Notes: generated by a model not told the origin, from the letters alone. Positions 26,478 to 35,075 are shown, counted from the first letter of the stretch. The stretch: 64,000 bases of DNA from Marimonas lutisalis (GCF_005434965.1 NZ_SKCI01000001.1:890952-954951); one strand, 5' to 3'. Translations and numbers: made by a program.

Positions 26478-27835
26478 ACGTTCAGCAGCAGATGTTCACG
26501 CTCCCACGGGGAAATCACCTGCAGGAATTCCTCGTATTCGGTGCGCTTGACGATGGAGTAGACGCGGGCGAAATCGGGGCCCAGCACCTCGTGCAGCTTT
26601 TCGGCCTCGTCGAAGATGTCGAGCGCGGCACCCATTTCGCGCGGGATGTCCTCTTCGCCCTCATAGGCGTCGCCCTTGTATTGCTTGTCGGGGCGTTCTT
26701 CCTCGAGCATGCCGAGATAGCCGCAGGCGAGGCTGGCGGCGATGCCGAGATAGGGGTTGCAGTCCATCCCCGCGAGCCGGTTTTCCACCCGGCGCGAGTC
26801 AGGCCCCGACAGCGGGATGCGGATGCCGGTGGTGCGGTTGTCGCGGCCCCATTCCAGGTTGATCGGCGCGGCATGTTCGCGGACGTAGCGGCGATAGGAG
26901 TTCACGTAAGGTGCAGTGAGCGCGATGGCCGAGGGCATGTGGTTCTGCAACCCGGCGATGAAGTGGAAAAAGGCATCCGTTTCACCCCCTTGCGGGCCGG
27001 AGAAGATGTTCCTGCCGGTTTCGATATCGATCACCGAGTGGTGGATATGCATGGCGCTGCCCGGCTCGTCGGCGATGGGCTTGGCCATGAAGGTGGCGAA
27101 ACAGTCGTGCCGCAGCGCCGCCTCGCGGATGAGGCGCTTGAAGTAGAACACCTCGTCGGCCAGTTTCACCGGATCGCCGTGGCGCAGGTTGATTTCCAGT
27201 TGGCCGGCGCCGCCTTCCTGGGTGATGCCGTCGATCTCGAAGCCCTGGGCCTCGGCGAAATCGTAGATGTCGTCGATCACCGGGCCGAATTCATCGACCG
27301 CGGTCATCGAATAGGCCTGGCGCGCCGCTGCCGGACGGCCCGAGCGGCCCATCATCGGCTCGATCGCCTTGGCGGGATCTAGGTTTCGGGCCACGAGGTA
27401 GAATTCCATCTCGGGCGCGACCACCGGTTCCCACCCCTGTTTGCGGTAAAGGTCGACCACGCGCTTGAGCACGTTGCGCGGTGCGAAGGGAATGGGATTA
27501 CCCTTGCGATCAAAGGCGTCGTGGATCACCTGCAGCGTCCAGTCGCCCGTCCAGGGGGCGGCGGTGGCGGTGTCGATATCGGGCTTGAGGATCATGTCGC
27601 GTTCGATGAAGCCCTCGTCGCCGGCGGCTTCGCCCCAATCGCCCGTGATCGTCTGATAGAAGATCGAATCCGGCAGGTGGAAATAGGCCTGGCGGGCGAA
27701 TTTCGAGGCCGGCACCGCCTTGCCGCGGGCAATGCCGGGCAGGTCGGCGATAATGCATTCGACCTCGTCCAGGCGGCGATCGGTGAGGTACTCCTGCGCG
27801 GCCTCGGGCAGGGTGGATTGCCAGTCGTTGCTCAT
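26474..27835 (-). CDS. puuA: glutamine synthetase family protein, gamma-glutamylputrescine synthetase-like
   Basis: A 453-residue GS-fold ligase that joins the gamma-carboxyl of glutamate to an amine with ATP. The beta-Grasp domain leads into the catalytic half with VAPEMEFYLV, QEGGAGQLEINLRHGDP, SAMHIHHSV and the RIPLSGPDSRRVENRLAG arginine segment. PuuA, IpuC and GlnA3-type enzymes share this architecture; true GlnA has a different adenylylation region. It overlaps the upstream amidotransferase and downstream oxidase genes by four bases each, so all three are translationally coupled. Confidence 0.87.
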   Translation of the reverse strand: MSNDWQSTLPEAAQEYLTDRRLDEVECIIADLPGIARGKAVPASKFARQAYFHLPDSIFYQTITGDWGEAAGDEGFIERDMILKPDIDTATAAPWTGDWTLQVIHDAFDRKGNPIPFAPRNVLKRVVDLYRKQGWEPVVAPEMEFYLVARNLDPAKAIEPMMGRSGRPAAARQAYSMTAVDEFGPVIDDIYDFAEAQGFEIDGITQEGGAGQLEINLRHGDPVKLADEVFYFKRLIREAALRHDCFATFMAKPIADEPGSAMHIHHSVIDIETGRNIFSGPQGGETDAFFHFIAGLQNHMPSAIALTAPYVNSYRRYVREHAAPINLEWGRDNRTTGIRIPLSGPDSRRVENRLAGMDCNPYLGIAASLACGYLGMLEEERPDKQYKGDAYEGEEDIPREMGAALDIFDEAEKLHEVLGPDFARVYSIVKRTEYEEFLQVISPWEREHLLLNV

Positions 27836-28512
27836 TTGGAATGCTCTTTGAAAAGGGTAATCATCATCTCGGCGAAGGCGGCGTTGTCGGTGGGATCGTC
27901 GAGCTGCGCCGCGGCGCGGTCGATCAGCTCGGGCGGGACGAGGCCGCCGGCGCGGTGGCGGATCAGGCCGTCGATCATGGCCGAGGTGAATTCGGGATGG
28001 GGTTGAATCGTCAGTATCGTGTCCCCAATCATCAGCGCGGCATTGGCGCAGAAATCGTTCGAGCCGATCACCTGCGCGCCCGGGGGCAGTTCGACCACCT
28101 GGTCCTGGTGCCACGCGTTGAGGTGCATAGGTTTGCCATTGATCGTGTACTCACGCCGCCCGACCGACCAACCCCCTTGAAATTTCTCGACTTTTCCGCC
28201 GAGCGCCTGGGCGATGATCTGGTGGCCGAAGCAGACGCCGATGAGGGGAAGGCCCGAGTCGCGGATGGCGCGGATCAGCTCTTCGAGGGGGGCAATCCAC
28301 GGGTGATCTTCGTATGCGCCGTGTTTCGAACCGGTTATCAGCCAGCCATCGGCGGCCTCGGGGCCCGGGGGAAACTCGCCATCGACCACATTATATGTTT
28401 TGAAATCAAAGCCCTGGCCCGAAAGCAGGCGGCGGAACATGGCGTCGTAATCGCCAAGCTCGCCCTGAACCTCGTCGGGGGCGTGGCCGGTTTGCAGGAT
28501 GCCGATTCTCAC
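27832..28512 (-). CDS. class I glutamine amidotransferase-like protein
   Basis: A 226-residue triad hydrolase. The nucleophile elbow is GVCFGHQIIAQALGG and the His/Glu pair is QPHPEF. It resembles the GMP-synthase-type GATase1 group, and inside this operon it most likely does the job of PuuD, releasing GABA or a related acid from a gamma-glutamyl conjugate; that role is inferred from position. It begins with GTG 28512 after GGAG, and its start region is preceded by the operon's palindrome at 28526-28535. Confidence 0.85.
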   Translation of the reverse strand: MRIGILQTGHAPDEVQGELGDYDAMFRRLLSGQGFDFKTYNVVDGEFPPGPEAADGWLITGSKHGAYEDHPWIAPLEELIRAIRDSGLPLIGVCFGHQIIAQALGGKVEKFQGGWSVGRREYTINGKPMHLNAWHQDQVVELPPGAQVIGSNDFCANAALMIGDTILTIQPHPEFTSAMIDGLIRHRAGGLVPPELIDRAAAQLDDPTDNAAFAEMMITLFKEHSK

Positions 28513-28525
28513 GGGTATCTCCGGA

Positions 28526-28541
28526 TTTGATCAAATTTTGC
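28526..28541. promoter_or_regulatory. palindromic operator candidate before the amidotransferase gene
   Basis: TTTGATCAAATTTTGC contains the perfect 10-bp palindrome TTTGATCAAA (28526-28535) 13 bases upstream of the GTG start. The same 16 bases, inverted, occur at 29901-29916 before the other glutamine-synthetase paralogue. A shared regulator of the amine-catabolic genes is the natural explanation; an XRE-cupin PuuR-type repressor is a guess. Confidence 0.6.
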
Positions 28542-28570
28542 GGCCCGTTGCGGAACGGGCGGCGCGGGGT

Positions 28571-29887
28571 TCAGACGGTTTCGAGATAGGGTTTCCATTG
28601 CTCCTCGGCGGGGATGGATTGCATCCCCTCCAATTCCTGCCGCTTCGTATAGCACAGGTTGGTGATGAGGTCTTGGGGGAGAATGCGGGCGATCATCGGG
28701 TCGCGTTCGAACACGTCGATGGCGCTAGCCCAGTCCGGGGCCAGCCCGTCGAGATCGAGATCATAGGCATTGCCGGTGATCGGCGCGGGCGGCTCGGCGC
28801 CGTCTTCGATCCCGGCGAGCGCGGCGCCCAGGATCACCGCAAGCGTGAGATAGGGGTTGATGTCGCCCCCCGAAACGCGGTGTTCGATCCGCCGCGCGGC
28901 GGGCGGGCCCGAGGGCACGCGGATCGCGGCGGTGCGGTTGTCATAGGCCCAGGCCGCGCCGGTGGGGGCGTGGGCGCCGGGTTCGAACCGTGCATAGGAA
29001 TTGGCGTGCGGCGCGAAGATCAGCGTGGCACCGTGCAGCGTGTTCAGGCAGCCCGCGATGGCATGGCGCAGAAGCGGCGAACCATCGTCGCCGCCATTGT
29101 CGAAGATGTTGTTGCCATCGGCATCGAGCACCGAGAAATGCACGTGCATGCCGTTGCCCGCATCGCCCGCGAAGGGCTTGGCCATGAAGGTTGCGGCCAT
29201 GCCGTGACGCCGGGCAAGGCCACGCACCAAATGTTTGAAAAGCCATGCATTATCGGCGGCGCGCATCGCCTCGCAATGGTTGATGTCAACCTCGAACTGG
29301 CCCAGACCCGCCTCGGAAATCGCGGATTGCGCGGGGATGTCCATGACCTCGCAGGCCTCATACAGCGCGCTGAACCAGGCATCGAAGGCGTCGAGCTGCC
29401 TGAGCGACAGGATCGCCTGGCCCTGGATCGGGCGGCCAGAGAGCGGGTTGATCGGCGGGGCGAGCGCCGCGCCGCTGTCATCGACGAGGTAAAACTCCAT
29501 CTCGGTCGCGGCCTGCACGGTCCAGCCGCGATCGGCATAGCGTTTGAGGACCGCCGCCAGCGCGTGGCGCGGATCGCCCTCAAAGGGCGTGCCATCGTCA
29601 TGGAACATCCACATCGGCACCAGCGCCGAGCGGTTTTCCAGCCAGGGCATCGGCATCGGGCCGCGTTCGGTGGGTTTCAGCACGCCATCGGCGTCGCCGG
29701 TGTCGAAGACCAGCGGGCTGCCCTTGATATCGGCGCCCCAGATGTCGACGTTGAGCACCGAATAGGGCATGCGCACGCCATCGCTTTCAAGCTTGGCGGC
29801 GGTTGCGGCGGGCAGGCGTTTGCCACGCATCTGGCCATTGAGATCGGCCGCGCCGACGCGGAAGGTTTGCAGATGTCTGAGATCCAT
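28571..29887 (-). CDS. second glutamine synthetase family protein (gamma-glutamylamine synthetase-like)
   Basis: A 438-residue GS-fold enzyme, a paralogue of the 453-residue protein downstream. It keeps ATEMEFYL, EAGLGQFEVDINH, GMHVHFSV, YDNRTAAIRVP and RRIEHRVSGGDINPYL. The two diverge strongly in the N-terminal domain, so they probably act on different amines or form a mixed enzyme. It is first in the unit; 58 bp containing an operator candidate separate it from the amidotransferase. Start ATG 29887 has only a weak purine-rich site, with the palindrome 19 bases upstream. Confidence 0.87.
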   Translation of the reverse strand: MDLRHLQTFRVGAADLNGQMRGKRLPAATAAKLESDGVRMPYSVLNVDIWGADIKGSPLVFDTGDADGVLKPTERGPMPMPWLENRSALVPMWMFHDDGTPFEGDPRHALAAVLKRYADRGWTVQAATEMEFYLVDDSGAALAPPINPLSGRPIQGQAILSLRQLDAFDAWFSALYEACEVMDIPAQSAISEAGLGQFEVDINHCEAMRAADNAWLFKHLVRGLARRHGMAATFMAKPFAGDAGNGMHVHFSVLDADGNNIFDNGGDDGSPLLRHAIAGCLNTLHGATLIFAPHANSYARFEPGAHAPTGAAWAYDNRTAAIRVPSGPPAARRIEHRVSGGDINPYLTLAVILGAALAGIEDGAEPPAPITGNAYDLDLDGLAPDWASAIDVFERDPMIARILPQDLITNLCYTKRQELEGMQSIPAEEQWKPYLETV

Positions 29888-29900
29888 GGATCGCTCGCTT

Positions 29901-29916
29901 GCAAAATTTGATCAAA
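29901..29916. promoter_or_regulatory. palindromic operator candidate before the second GS-like gene
   Basis: GCAAAATTTGATCAAA, the exact inverse of the site at 28526-28541, centred on TTTGATCAAA (29907-29916) and 13-29 bases upstream of the start codon at 29887. Binding here would cover the likely leader or transcription start. Confidence 0.6.
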
Positions 29917-30015
29917 ATATCGGGGGGCCGGGCGAAAAAGTCCAGCGCTTTCCTGCCGGAAGCGGGGTAAACGGACCGTTCCGTGAGGTTAATGGCGGCG
30001 GCTTGGGCAGAATGA

Positions 30016-30060
30016 GGGGGGTGACTTGCGTGCACCCCCCGGCTGACATCCGGCTGCCGG
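30016..30060. repeat. dispersed intergenic modules shared with 10022-10066
   Basis: GGGGGGTGACTTGCGTGCAC followed by CCCCCGGCTGACATCCGGCTG. The same two modules (TGCGTGCACC and CGGCTG-CATCCGGCTG) appear at 10022-10066 but in the opposite order. Both sites also lie beside GTTAAC-containing sequence. Confidence 0.5.
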
Positions 30061-30135
30061 GCAAATCTTACGATCGGGTTAACGGAAGAGATTAACATGG
30101 CGTGCGCATCCGCTCTGGCGATCAGCGCAAAACGC

Positions 30136-30714
30136 TTAGCGGGTCAGTGTCAGGGCGCCGCCGGTAATCTCGATCTTTGAGTAGCGCTGAAGATAGCTCA
30201 TCCCGAGAAGCGAGCCATCCATCTGGCCTTCGTTGACATAGGCCAGGAGCCCGGTGTCGCGGATCGGGCCGATGCTGATGCTGTCCAGCCGCACGGGCGC
30301 GGTGCGCACTTCGCCATTGGCGGTGAAGGCGCGGCCGACATAGGCCAGATCGGCGGTGTCGATGCCCGCGGCCTCGGCGTCGGACTGGCTGAGCACGATC
30401 TCGCTTGCGCCGGTGTCGACGGTAAAGCGGATCGGAGCGCCGTTCACCTCGGCGGTGATGTAGTAATGGCCGTTGGGGGCGCGGGGCAGTTCGATCACGC
30501 CCTGATCGGCAAAGACCGATTGCTGCGGGGTGACCGCCTGGCGGATGTCATCCCAGAGCGCGACGACGGCCAGCGCGCCGGCAAAGATGAGGCCCCAGGC
30601 GAGCGCCTGCTGCACCATCTTGCCCAGCTGACGGCGGTTCTGGATGAAAAACCAGAACACCAGCACCGAGAGGAGCAGCACGAGATAGGTGAGGGATGCG
30701 GGATCGTTCGACAT
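30136..30714 (-). CDS. membrane-anchored retropepsin-like aspartic protease (TIGR02281 type)
   Basis: A 192-residue protein with two N-terminal membrane segments (LTYLVLLLSVLVFWFF and ALAWGLIFAGALAVVALW) and a periplasmic retropepsin-like domain. The catalytic motif is FTVDTGASEIVLS (around residue 97), with GSLLGMSYLQRY near the end as the second flap region. The family is single-domain and must dimerise. Targets are unknown. It is 17 bp upstream of marC's stop on the same strand side and may share its transcript. Confidence 0.88.
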   Translation of the reverse strand: MSNDPASLTYLVLLLSVLVFWFFIQNRRQLGKMVQQALAWGLIFAGALAVVALWDDIRQAVTPQQSVFADQGVIELPRAPNGHYYITAEVNGAPIRFTVDTGASEIVLSQSDAEAAGIDTADLAYVGRAFTANGEVRTAPVRLDSISIGPIRDTGLLAYVNEGQMDGSLLGMSYLQRYSKIEITGGALTLTR

Positions 30715-30731
30715 GACAGGGATATAGGGCG

Positions 30732-31349
30732 TCAGGCGGCGCTGGCAAACCCGTAGGCGGCAAGCCCGTCGAGGATGAACTGCACCGAGAGCGCGGCAAG
30801 CAGCATGCCCAGAAGCCGGGTGGCGACATTGATCCCGGTTTTCCCGAGCGCGCGTTCCAGAAGGCCCGAGAGCAGGAAGAACATCAGCACCACCGCCAGC
30901 ACCGCCGCGACCGTGCCGATCACGGCGGCGAGCCCTGCCACCCCGGGGCGCTGCCCGGCCAGCAGGATGACCGAGGCGATGGCACCCGGGCCCGCGATCA
31001 GCGGGATGGCCAGCGGAAAGACCGACGGGTCGGGGGCGTCTTCCTCCTCGGCCTGGCCCTCGCGGCGCTTGGTGCGGCGTTCAAAGAGCATGTCGAGCGC
31101 GGTGAGGAAGAGAAGCGCGCCGCCCGCCACGCGGAAGGCGGGCATCGAGATGCCGACGAAGCCCAGCACTGCCTCGCCGAACACCGTGAAGGCGGTGAGG
31201 ATGAAAAAGGCGATGACACAGGCGCACAGCGCGATGGCGCGGCGCTGCGCGCTGCCCTGGGTCAGCGCGATGAAAAGCGGCGTGAGGCCGACCGGGTCGA
31301 TCACCACGAAAAGGGTGACGAAGGCGGTAATGAGAAAGGCGGGATCCAT
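30732..31349 (-). CDS. MarC family integral membrane protein
   Basis: A 205-residue protein with six membrane segments, starting MDPAFLITAFVTLFVVIDPVGLTPLF, the MarC family signature, and containing PLAIPLIAGPGAIASVILL in the second half. A charged loop (ERRTKRREGQAEEEDAPDPS) separates the halves. Function is not established; the original link with antibiotic resistance was not confirmed. I use the ATG at 31349; the in-frame extension before it is unsupported. Confidence 0.9.
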   Translation of the reverse strand: MDPAFLITAFVTLFVVIDPVGLTPLFIALTQGSAQRRAIALCACVIAFFILTAFTVFGEAVLGFVGISMPAFRVAGGALLFLTALDMLFERRTKRREGQAEEEDAPDPSVFPLAIPLIAGPGAIASVILLAGQRPGVAGLAAVIGTVAAVLAVVLMFFLLSGLLERALGKTGINVATRLLGMLLAALSVQFILDGLAAYGFASAA

Positions 31350-31570
31350 GCGCCCAGTGCTAGGCGGGATCGAGTAGGGGCGCAAGGTTCGTATCGCGCC
31401 TGGCAACTCCGGCTCTGTCCGAACTGGCGCGCCTGTTAGGTGAAATGCCGGTTCTTGCTGGCGTCGAGGTCTATGGATTGTGCGGAAATTTTCCGGGTTT
31501 CGCCCATTTGTTGCCCAGATCGCGGCCTAGCCTGCCAGGGACGCGGGGCATCGGAAAAAGGACGGTTTGC

Positions 31571-32113
31571 ATGTGGGTTCTGGGACAGTCGGCTGGCATC
31601 ACGCCGACGGCCATTGTCGCGCTGCAATACGCGTTGACACGCAAGGCGCGGATGGCGCGACAGCCGCAGCCCGACTACGAGCGTTCCGGGCGGATCAACG
31701 AGGCCCGGGTCGATCGGTTCGGCGAGGCGCTGGGCGCGGTCTTTCCCGCAGCGCTGGCGCGATCCTATGTCATGATCGAGCGCGCGGTGCCTCAGCGCGA
31801 CTTCGTGCGGCCCGCAATCAGCGATGCGGGTTTCGTTCTGCGCAGTACGGAAAAGCGGGCCGGTCAGCATCTTTACCGGGTCGAGATCGCGCTGGACGAG
31901 ACGCGGCGCGACGCGATCGCCCGGGCCGAGGCGCTCGCGGGGCGGTTCGGCGCGGTGGAGCGGACCGAGAAATCCTTTGGCGGTGTCTGGTTCGAAAGCG
32001 CCGCCTTCGAGGGCCTTGACGGCGTGCGGGAAGCGGCAGGCGATTTTTGCCGCGATATCATGGGCCTGGATGAGCGCGGGCACGTCACCCTGGGGTGGCA
32101 CCTGGCCGGGTAG
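31571..32113 (+). CDS. hypothetical protein, 180 residues
   Basis: I do not recognise a family. The ATG at 31571 is preceded by AAAAAGGACGG at good distance. The protein begins MWVLGQSAGITPTAIVALQYAL, has a basic stretch and a soluble alpha/beta-looking remainder with LYRVEIALDETRRDAIARAE and ends HVTLGWHLAG; no signal peptide and no clear membrane helix. The opposite strand also has an open frame of the same length, but its product is Arg/Pro-rich like a shadow. It lies between marC (divergent) and the ABC-F gene (convergent). Confidence 0.6.
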   Translation: MWVLGQSAGITPTAIVALQYALTRKARMARQPQPDYERSGRINEARVDRFGEALGAVFPAALARSYVMIERAVPQRDFVRPAISDAGFVLRSTEKRAGQHLYRVEIALDETRRDAIARAEALAGRFGAVERTEKSFGGVWFESAAFEGLDGVREAAGDFCRDIMGLDERGHVTLGWHLAG

Positions 32114-32131
32114 GCATCGCCGCGGTCGGGC

Positions 32132-33967
32132 TCAGCCCTCCGCGGCCTCGAGTTTTTCCAGCGCCGCCATCCACAGGGTTTCGGCGCGCTCCAGCCCCTC
32201 CATCACCTCGGCGTATTTCTTCTGCCAGACGGCGGCCTCGGCCGGGTTGTCGTAAAGCTCGGGCTTGGCCAGCTTCTCGGCCAGACGGTCGCGCATGTCG
32301 TTGAGCTTGTCGACGCGATCCTCGCATTTGCGCACGTCGGCGCGCAGTGCCAGCACAACATCGCGCGACGGGCGCTTGGGCTTTTCTTTGGGTTTTTCGG
32401 GTCTCGCCGGTTTCTCGGGGGCGAGCAGCATCTGGCGGTAGCTTTCCAGATCGCCGTCATAGGGGGTGACGCGGCCATCGCTGACCAGCCACAGCCGGTC
32501 GGCGACCAGGGACAGCAGGTGCATGTCGTGGGAGACGAGGATCACCGCGCCGGAATAGCCGGTGAGCGCCTCGACCAGGGCTTCGCGGCTTTCGATGTCG
32601 AGGTGGTTGGTGGGTTCGTCGAGGATGAGCATATGCGGCGCGTCGATGGTGGCCAGCATCAGCGAGAGCCGCGCCTTCTGCCCGCCCGAGAGCTGGCCGA
32701 CCAGCGTGTCGGCCTGTTCGGCGCCGATGCCGAAGCCGCCCAGCCGCGCGCGCAGCTTGCCCGGTGCCTCGTCGGGGCGCAGGCGGCGGATGTGATCGAG
32801 CGGGGTTTCGTCGAGATGCAGTTCCTCGACCTGGTGCTGGGCGAAATAGCCCACCCGCAGCTTGGCCGCGGTGGTCATGCGGCCGGCCATCAGGCCGAGC
32901 TTGCCGGCCAGCAGTTTCGAGAGGGTGGATTTGCCCATGCCGTTGCGGCCCAGAAGGGCGATCCGGTCGTCCTGGTCGATGCGCAGGTCGAGCCGCGACA
33001 GGACCGGCGTGCCGTCATAGCCGACGGCGCCGCCCTCGATCCGGATGATGGGCGGCGAAAGCTCTTCCGGGCTGGGGAAGGAAAAGGCGCGCAGCGCCGC
33101 CTCTTGCGGGGCGGTGATGGGTTTCATCCGCGCCAGTGCCTTCAGTCGCGATTGCGCCTGTTTCGCCTTGTCGGCCTTGTAACGGAAGCGATCGACATAG
33201 GATTGCAGATGCGCGCGCCGCGCCTCCTGTTTCTTCGCCTCGGCCTCCTGCGCCAGGAGGCGGGCGGCGCGGGTTTCGGCGAAGGCGTCGTAATTGCCCT
33301 GGTAGAGCGTCAGCTTGCGATCCTCGAGATGCAGGATGGCGCCGACCGCGCGGTTCAGCAGCCCGCGGTCGTGGCTGACGATCAGCACGGTATGGGGGTA
33401 TTTGGCGAGATAGCTTTCCAGCCAGAGCGCGCCTTCGAGATCGAGATAGTTGGTCGGTTCATCCAAGAGCAGCAGGTCGGGCGCGGAGAAGAGCACCGCG
33501 GCCAGCGCCACGCGCATCCGCCAGCCGCCCGAGAACGCGCTGCAGGGCATCTGCATCTCGTCGGCGGTAAAGCCCAGGCCGCGCAGGATCGCCGAGGCGC
33601 GGGCCTCGGCGCTCCAGGCGTCGATATCGGCCAGCCGGGTCTGGATATCGGCGATGCGCGCGGGATCGTCGCTTTCCTCGGCCATCAGCGCGGCGCGTTC
33701 GGTATCGGCGGCCAGCACGGTATCGAGGAGCGACACCTCGTTGCCGGGCACCTCTTGCGCGACGCCGCCGATACGGGCGCGCGGCGGCAGGGAAATTTCG
33801 CCGGTTTCCAGCGCCAGTTCGCCCCGGATCAGGCGGAAAAGCGTTGTCTTGCCGGTGCCGTTGCGCCCGACAAGCCCCACCTTGTGCCCGGTGGGGATGG
33901 TGGCCGAGGCATGTTCGATCAGCGGCCGGCCCGCCACGGAATAGGATATGTCATCAAGACGCAGCAT
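32132..33967 (-). CDS. ABC-F family ATPase (YheS/Uup type)
   Basis: A 611-residue soluble protein with two ABC domains and no membrane part, acting on ribosomes rather than in transport. Walker A GRNGTGKTT (around 34-42) and GRNGMGKST, signature sequences SGGWRMRVALA and LSGGQKARLSL, and Walker B LLLLDEPTNYLDLE and LILDEPTNHLDIE are clear. A basic/charged linker lies between the domains, and the C-terminus is a coiled coil rich in Lys/Glu (KPKEKPKRPSRD onward). Start ATG 33967; the upstream in-frame codons are Arg/Pro-rich and non-coding. Confidence 0.93.
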   Translation of the reverse strand: MLRLDDISYSVAGRPLIEHASATIPTGHKVGLVGRNGTGKTTLFRLIRGELALETGEISLPPRARIGGVAQEVPGNEVSLLDTVLAADTERAALMAEESDDPARIADIQTRLADIDAWSAEARASAILRGLGFTADEMQMPCSAFSGGWRMRVALAAVLFSAPDLLLLDEPTNYLDLEGALWLESYLAKYPHTVLIVSHDRGLLNRAVGAILHLEDRKLTLYQGNYDAFAETRAARLLAQEAEAKKQEARRAHLQSYVDRFRYKADKAKQAQSRLKALARMKPITAPQEAALRAFSFPSPEELSPPIIRIEGGAVGYDGTPVLSRLDLRIDQDDRIALLGRNGMGKSTLSKLLAGKLGLMAGRMTTAAKLRVGYFAQHQVEELHLDETPLDHIRRLRPDEAPGKLRARLGGFGIGAEQADTLVGQLSGGQKARLSLMLATIDAPHMLILDEPTNHLDIESREALVEALTGYSGAVILVSHDMHLLSLVADRLWLVSDGRVTPYDGDLESYRQMLLAPEKPARPEKPKEKPKRPSRDVVLALRADVRKCEDRVDKLNDMRDRLAEKLAKPELYDNPAEAAVWQKKYAEVMEGLERAETLWMAALEKLEAAEG

Positions 33968-34050
33968 GGCGGCGGAGTGCCAGAGGGGCAGGGGGCTGTC
34001 AATCGCGCGCGCAAGGGGGCGGTGCCGTCGCCAGGGGACAAGTTGCGGAT

Positions 34051-34974
34051 CTAGGGTGCGACGATGTGGCGGCGCCCGGCGCCTTCGCTGAAATAGGACC
34101 GGCACCGGGTCACGAAGTGACGGACGATCCGGCGCGGGTTCGACTTGTCATAGCCCAGCGCCAGCGACAATGGCGGCAGGTCATCGCCGATGGGCAGCGC
34201 GACAAGCGGGTCGCCCGCATAGCTGACATCCGTTGCGGGCAGCATGTTCAGAACCGCACATCCCAGACCCGCGCCAACCAGGCTGCGCACCATTTCGGTG
34301 GAGTTGGCATAGGCGATCCTGGCCGGGTTGTGCCCGGCATCGCGGAAAAGACGGCGATAGTAGTCGACGGCAATCGGGCGGTTCAGGACGATGATCGCCT
34401 CGTCGGCGAGATCGTCGAGGCGCACGGAGGCCTGCCGCGCCAGCGGATGGTCGGGCGCGGTCAGGCAATAGGCCGGAGCCTCGATCAGCACGTCGAAGGC
34501 GACCTGCGGCAGGGCGGCGTCGGAGACGAAGAGGATCGCGTCGAACTCACCGGCCAGGAACCCCTCCTGCGCGCGGTCATTGTCGCATGCCTCAAGGTGC
34601 AGTGTCACCTGGCCCTCGGCCCCGGCAAGCTCGGCCAGGATGTCGGGCAGGAAGACCGGGGCGACCGGGGCGTAATAGCCGATCCGCAACTCGCCCGTGA
34701 GGGCGGATTGCAGGTCAGACCCTTCGGCCATCACTGCCGCGTACTCTTCAAGGAGATGGGTGAACTTGCGTTCAAGAATCCGCCCGCTGGCCGTGGCGGT
34801 AATGCCCCGCGACCGGAACCGGTTGACCAGTGTGAGCTGGAAATGCGCCTCGATCCTGTCGATGGCCGCCGAAACGGCCGATGCCGCAACGTTCAGCTCG
34901 TCCGCCGCCTTGGAGATGCTGCCATGTGCCAGAGCGGTGGTGAAATAGCGCATGGATTGGATGGAGACGGCCAT
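34051..34974 (-). CDS. LysR-family transcriptional regulator
   Basis: A 307-residue regulator with an N-terminal winged helix (FTTALAHGSISKAADELNVAASAVSAAIDRIE, residues about 10-41; recognition helix ASAVSAAI) and a periplasmic-binding-like effector domain starting GELRIGYYAPVAPVFLP. It is divergent from the hydroxylase gene, and the shared 101-bp spacer holds an inverted repeat, the normal layout for a LysR protein controlling its neighbour. Effector unknown. Confidence 0.92.
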   Translation of the reverse strand: MAVSIQSMRYFTTALAHGSISKAADELNVAASAVSAAIDRIEAHFQLTLVNRFRSRGITATASGRILERKFTHLLEEYAAVMAEGSDLQSALTGELRIGYYAPVAPVFLPDILAELAGAEGQVTLHLEACDNDRAQEGFLAGEFDAILFVSDAALPQVAFDVLIEAPAYCLTAPDHPLARQASVRLDDLADEAIIVLNRPIAVDYYRRLFRDAGHNPARIAYANSTEMVRSLVGAGLGCAVLNMLPATDVSYAGDPLVALPIGDDLPPLSLALGYDKSNPRRIVRHFVTRCRSYFSEGAGRRHIVAP

Positions 34975-34984
34975 GACACCTCGG

Positions 34985-35021
34985 GAAAACAGATGAAGAT
35001 CATCATTTCATTCTGTTTTTC
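34985..35021. promoter_or_regulatory. inverted repeat between LysR regulator and hydroxylase genes
   Basis: GAAAACAGATGAA (34985-34997) and TTCATTCTGTTTTTC (35007-35021) are imperfect inverted arms around GATCATCAT. The site is in the middle of the divergent spacer, as expected for a LysR operator controlling both genes. Confidence 0.5.
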
Positions 35022-35075
35022 ACGGGAAGGGCCTTGTGTCAAACTGCGAGGCAGACCTGCGAACAGGGGAACGCC

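Noticed and set aside
31436-32101. Minus-strand 221-codon frame opposite the 180-residue hypothetical gene
   Set aside because: Arg/His/Pro-rich product, no ribosome site, composition of an antisense shadow.
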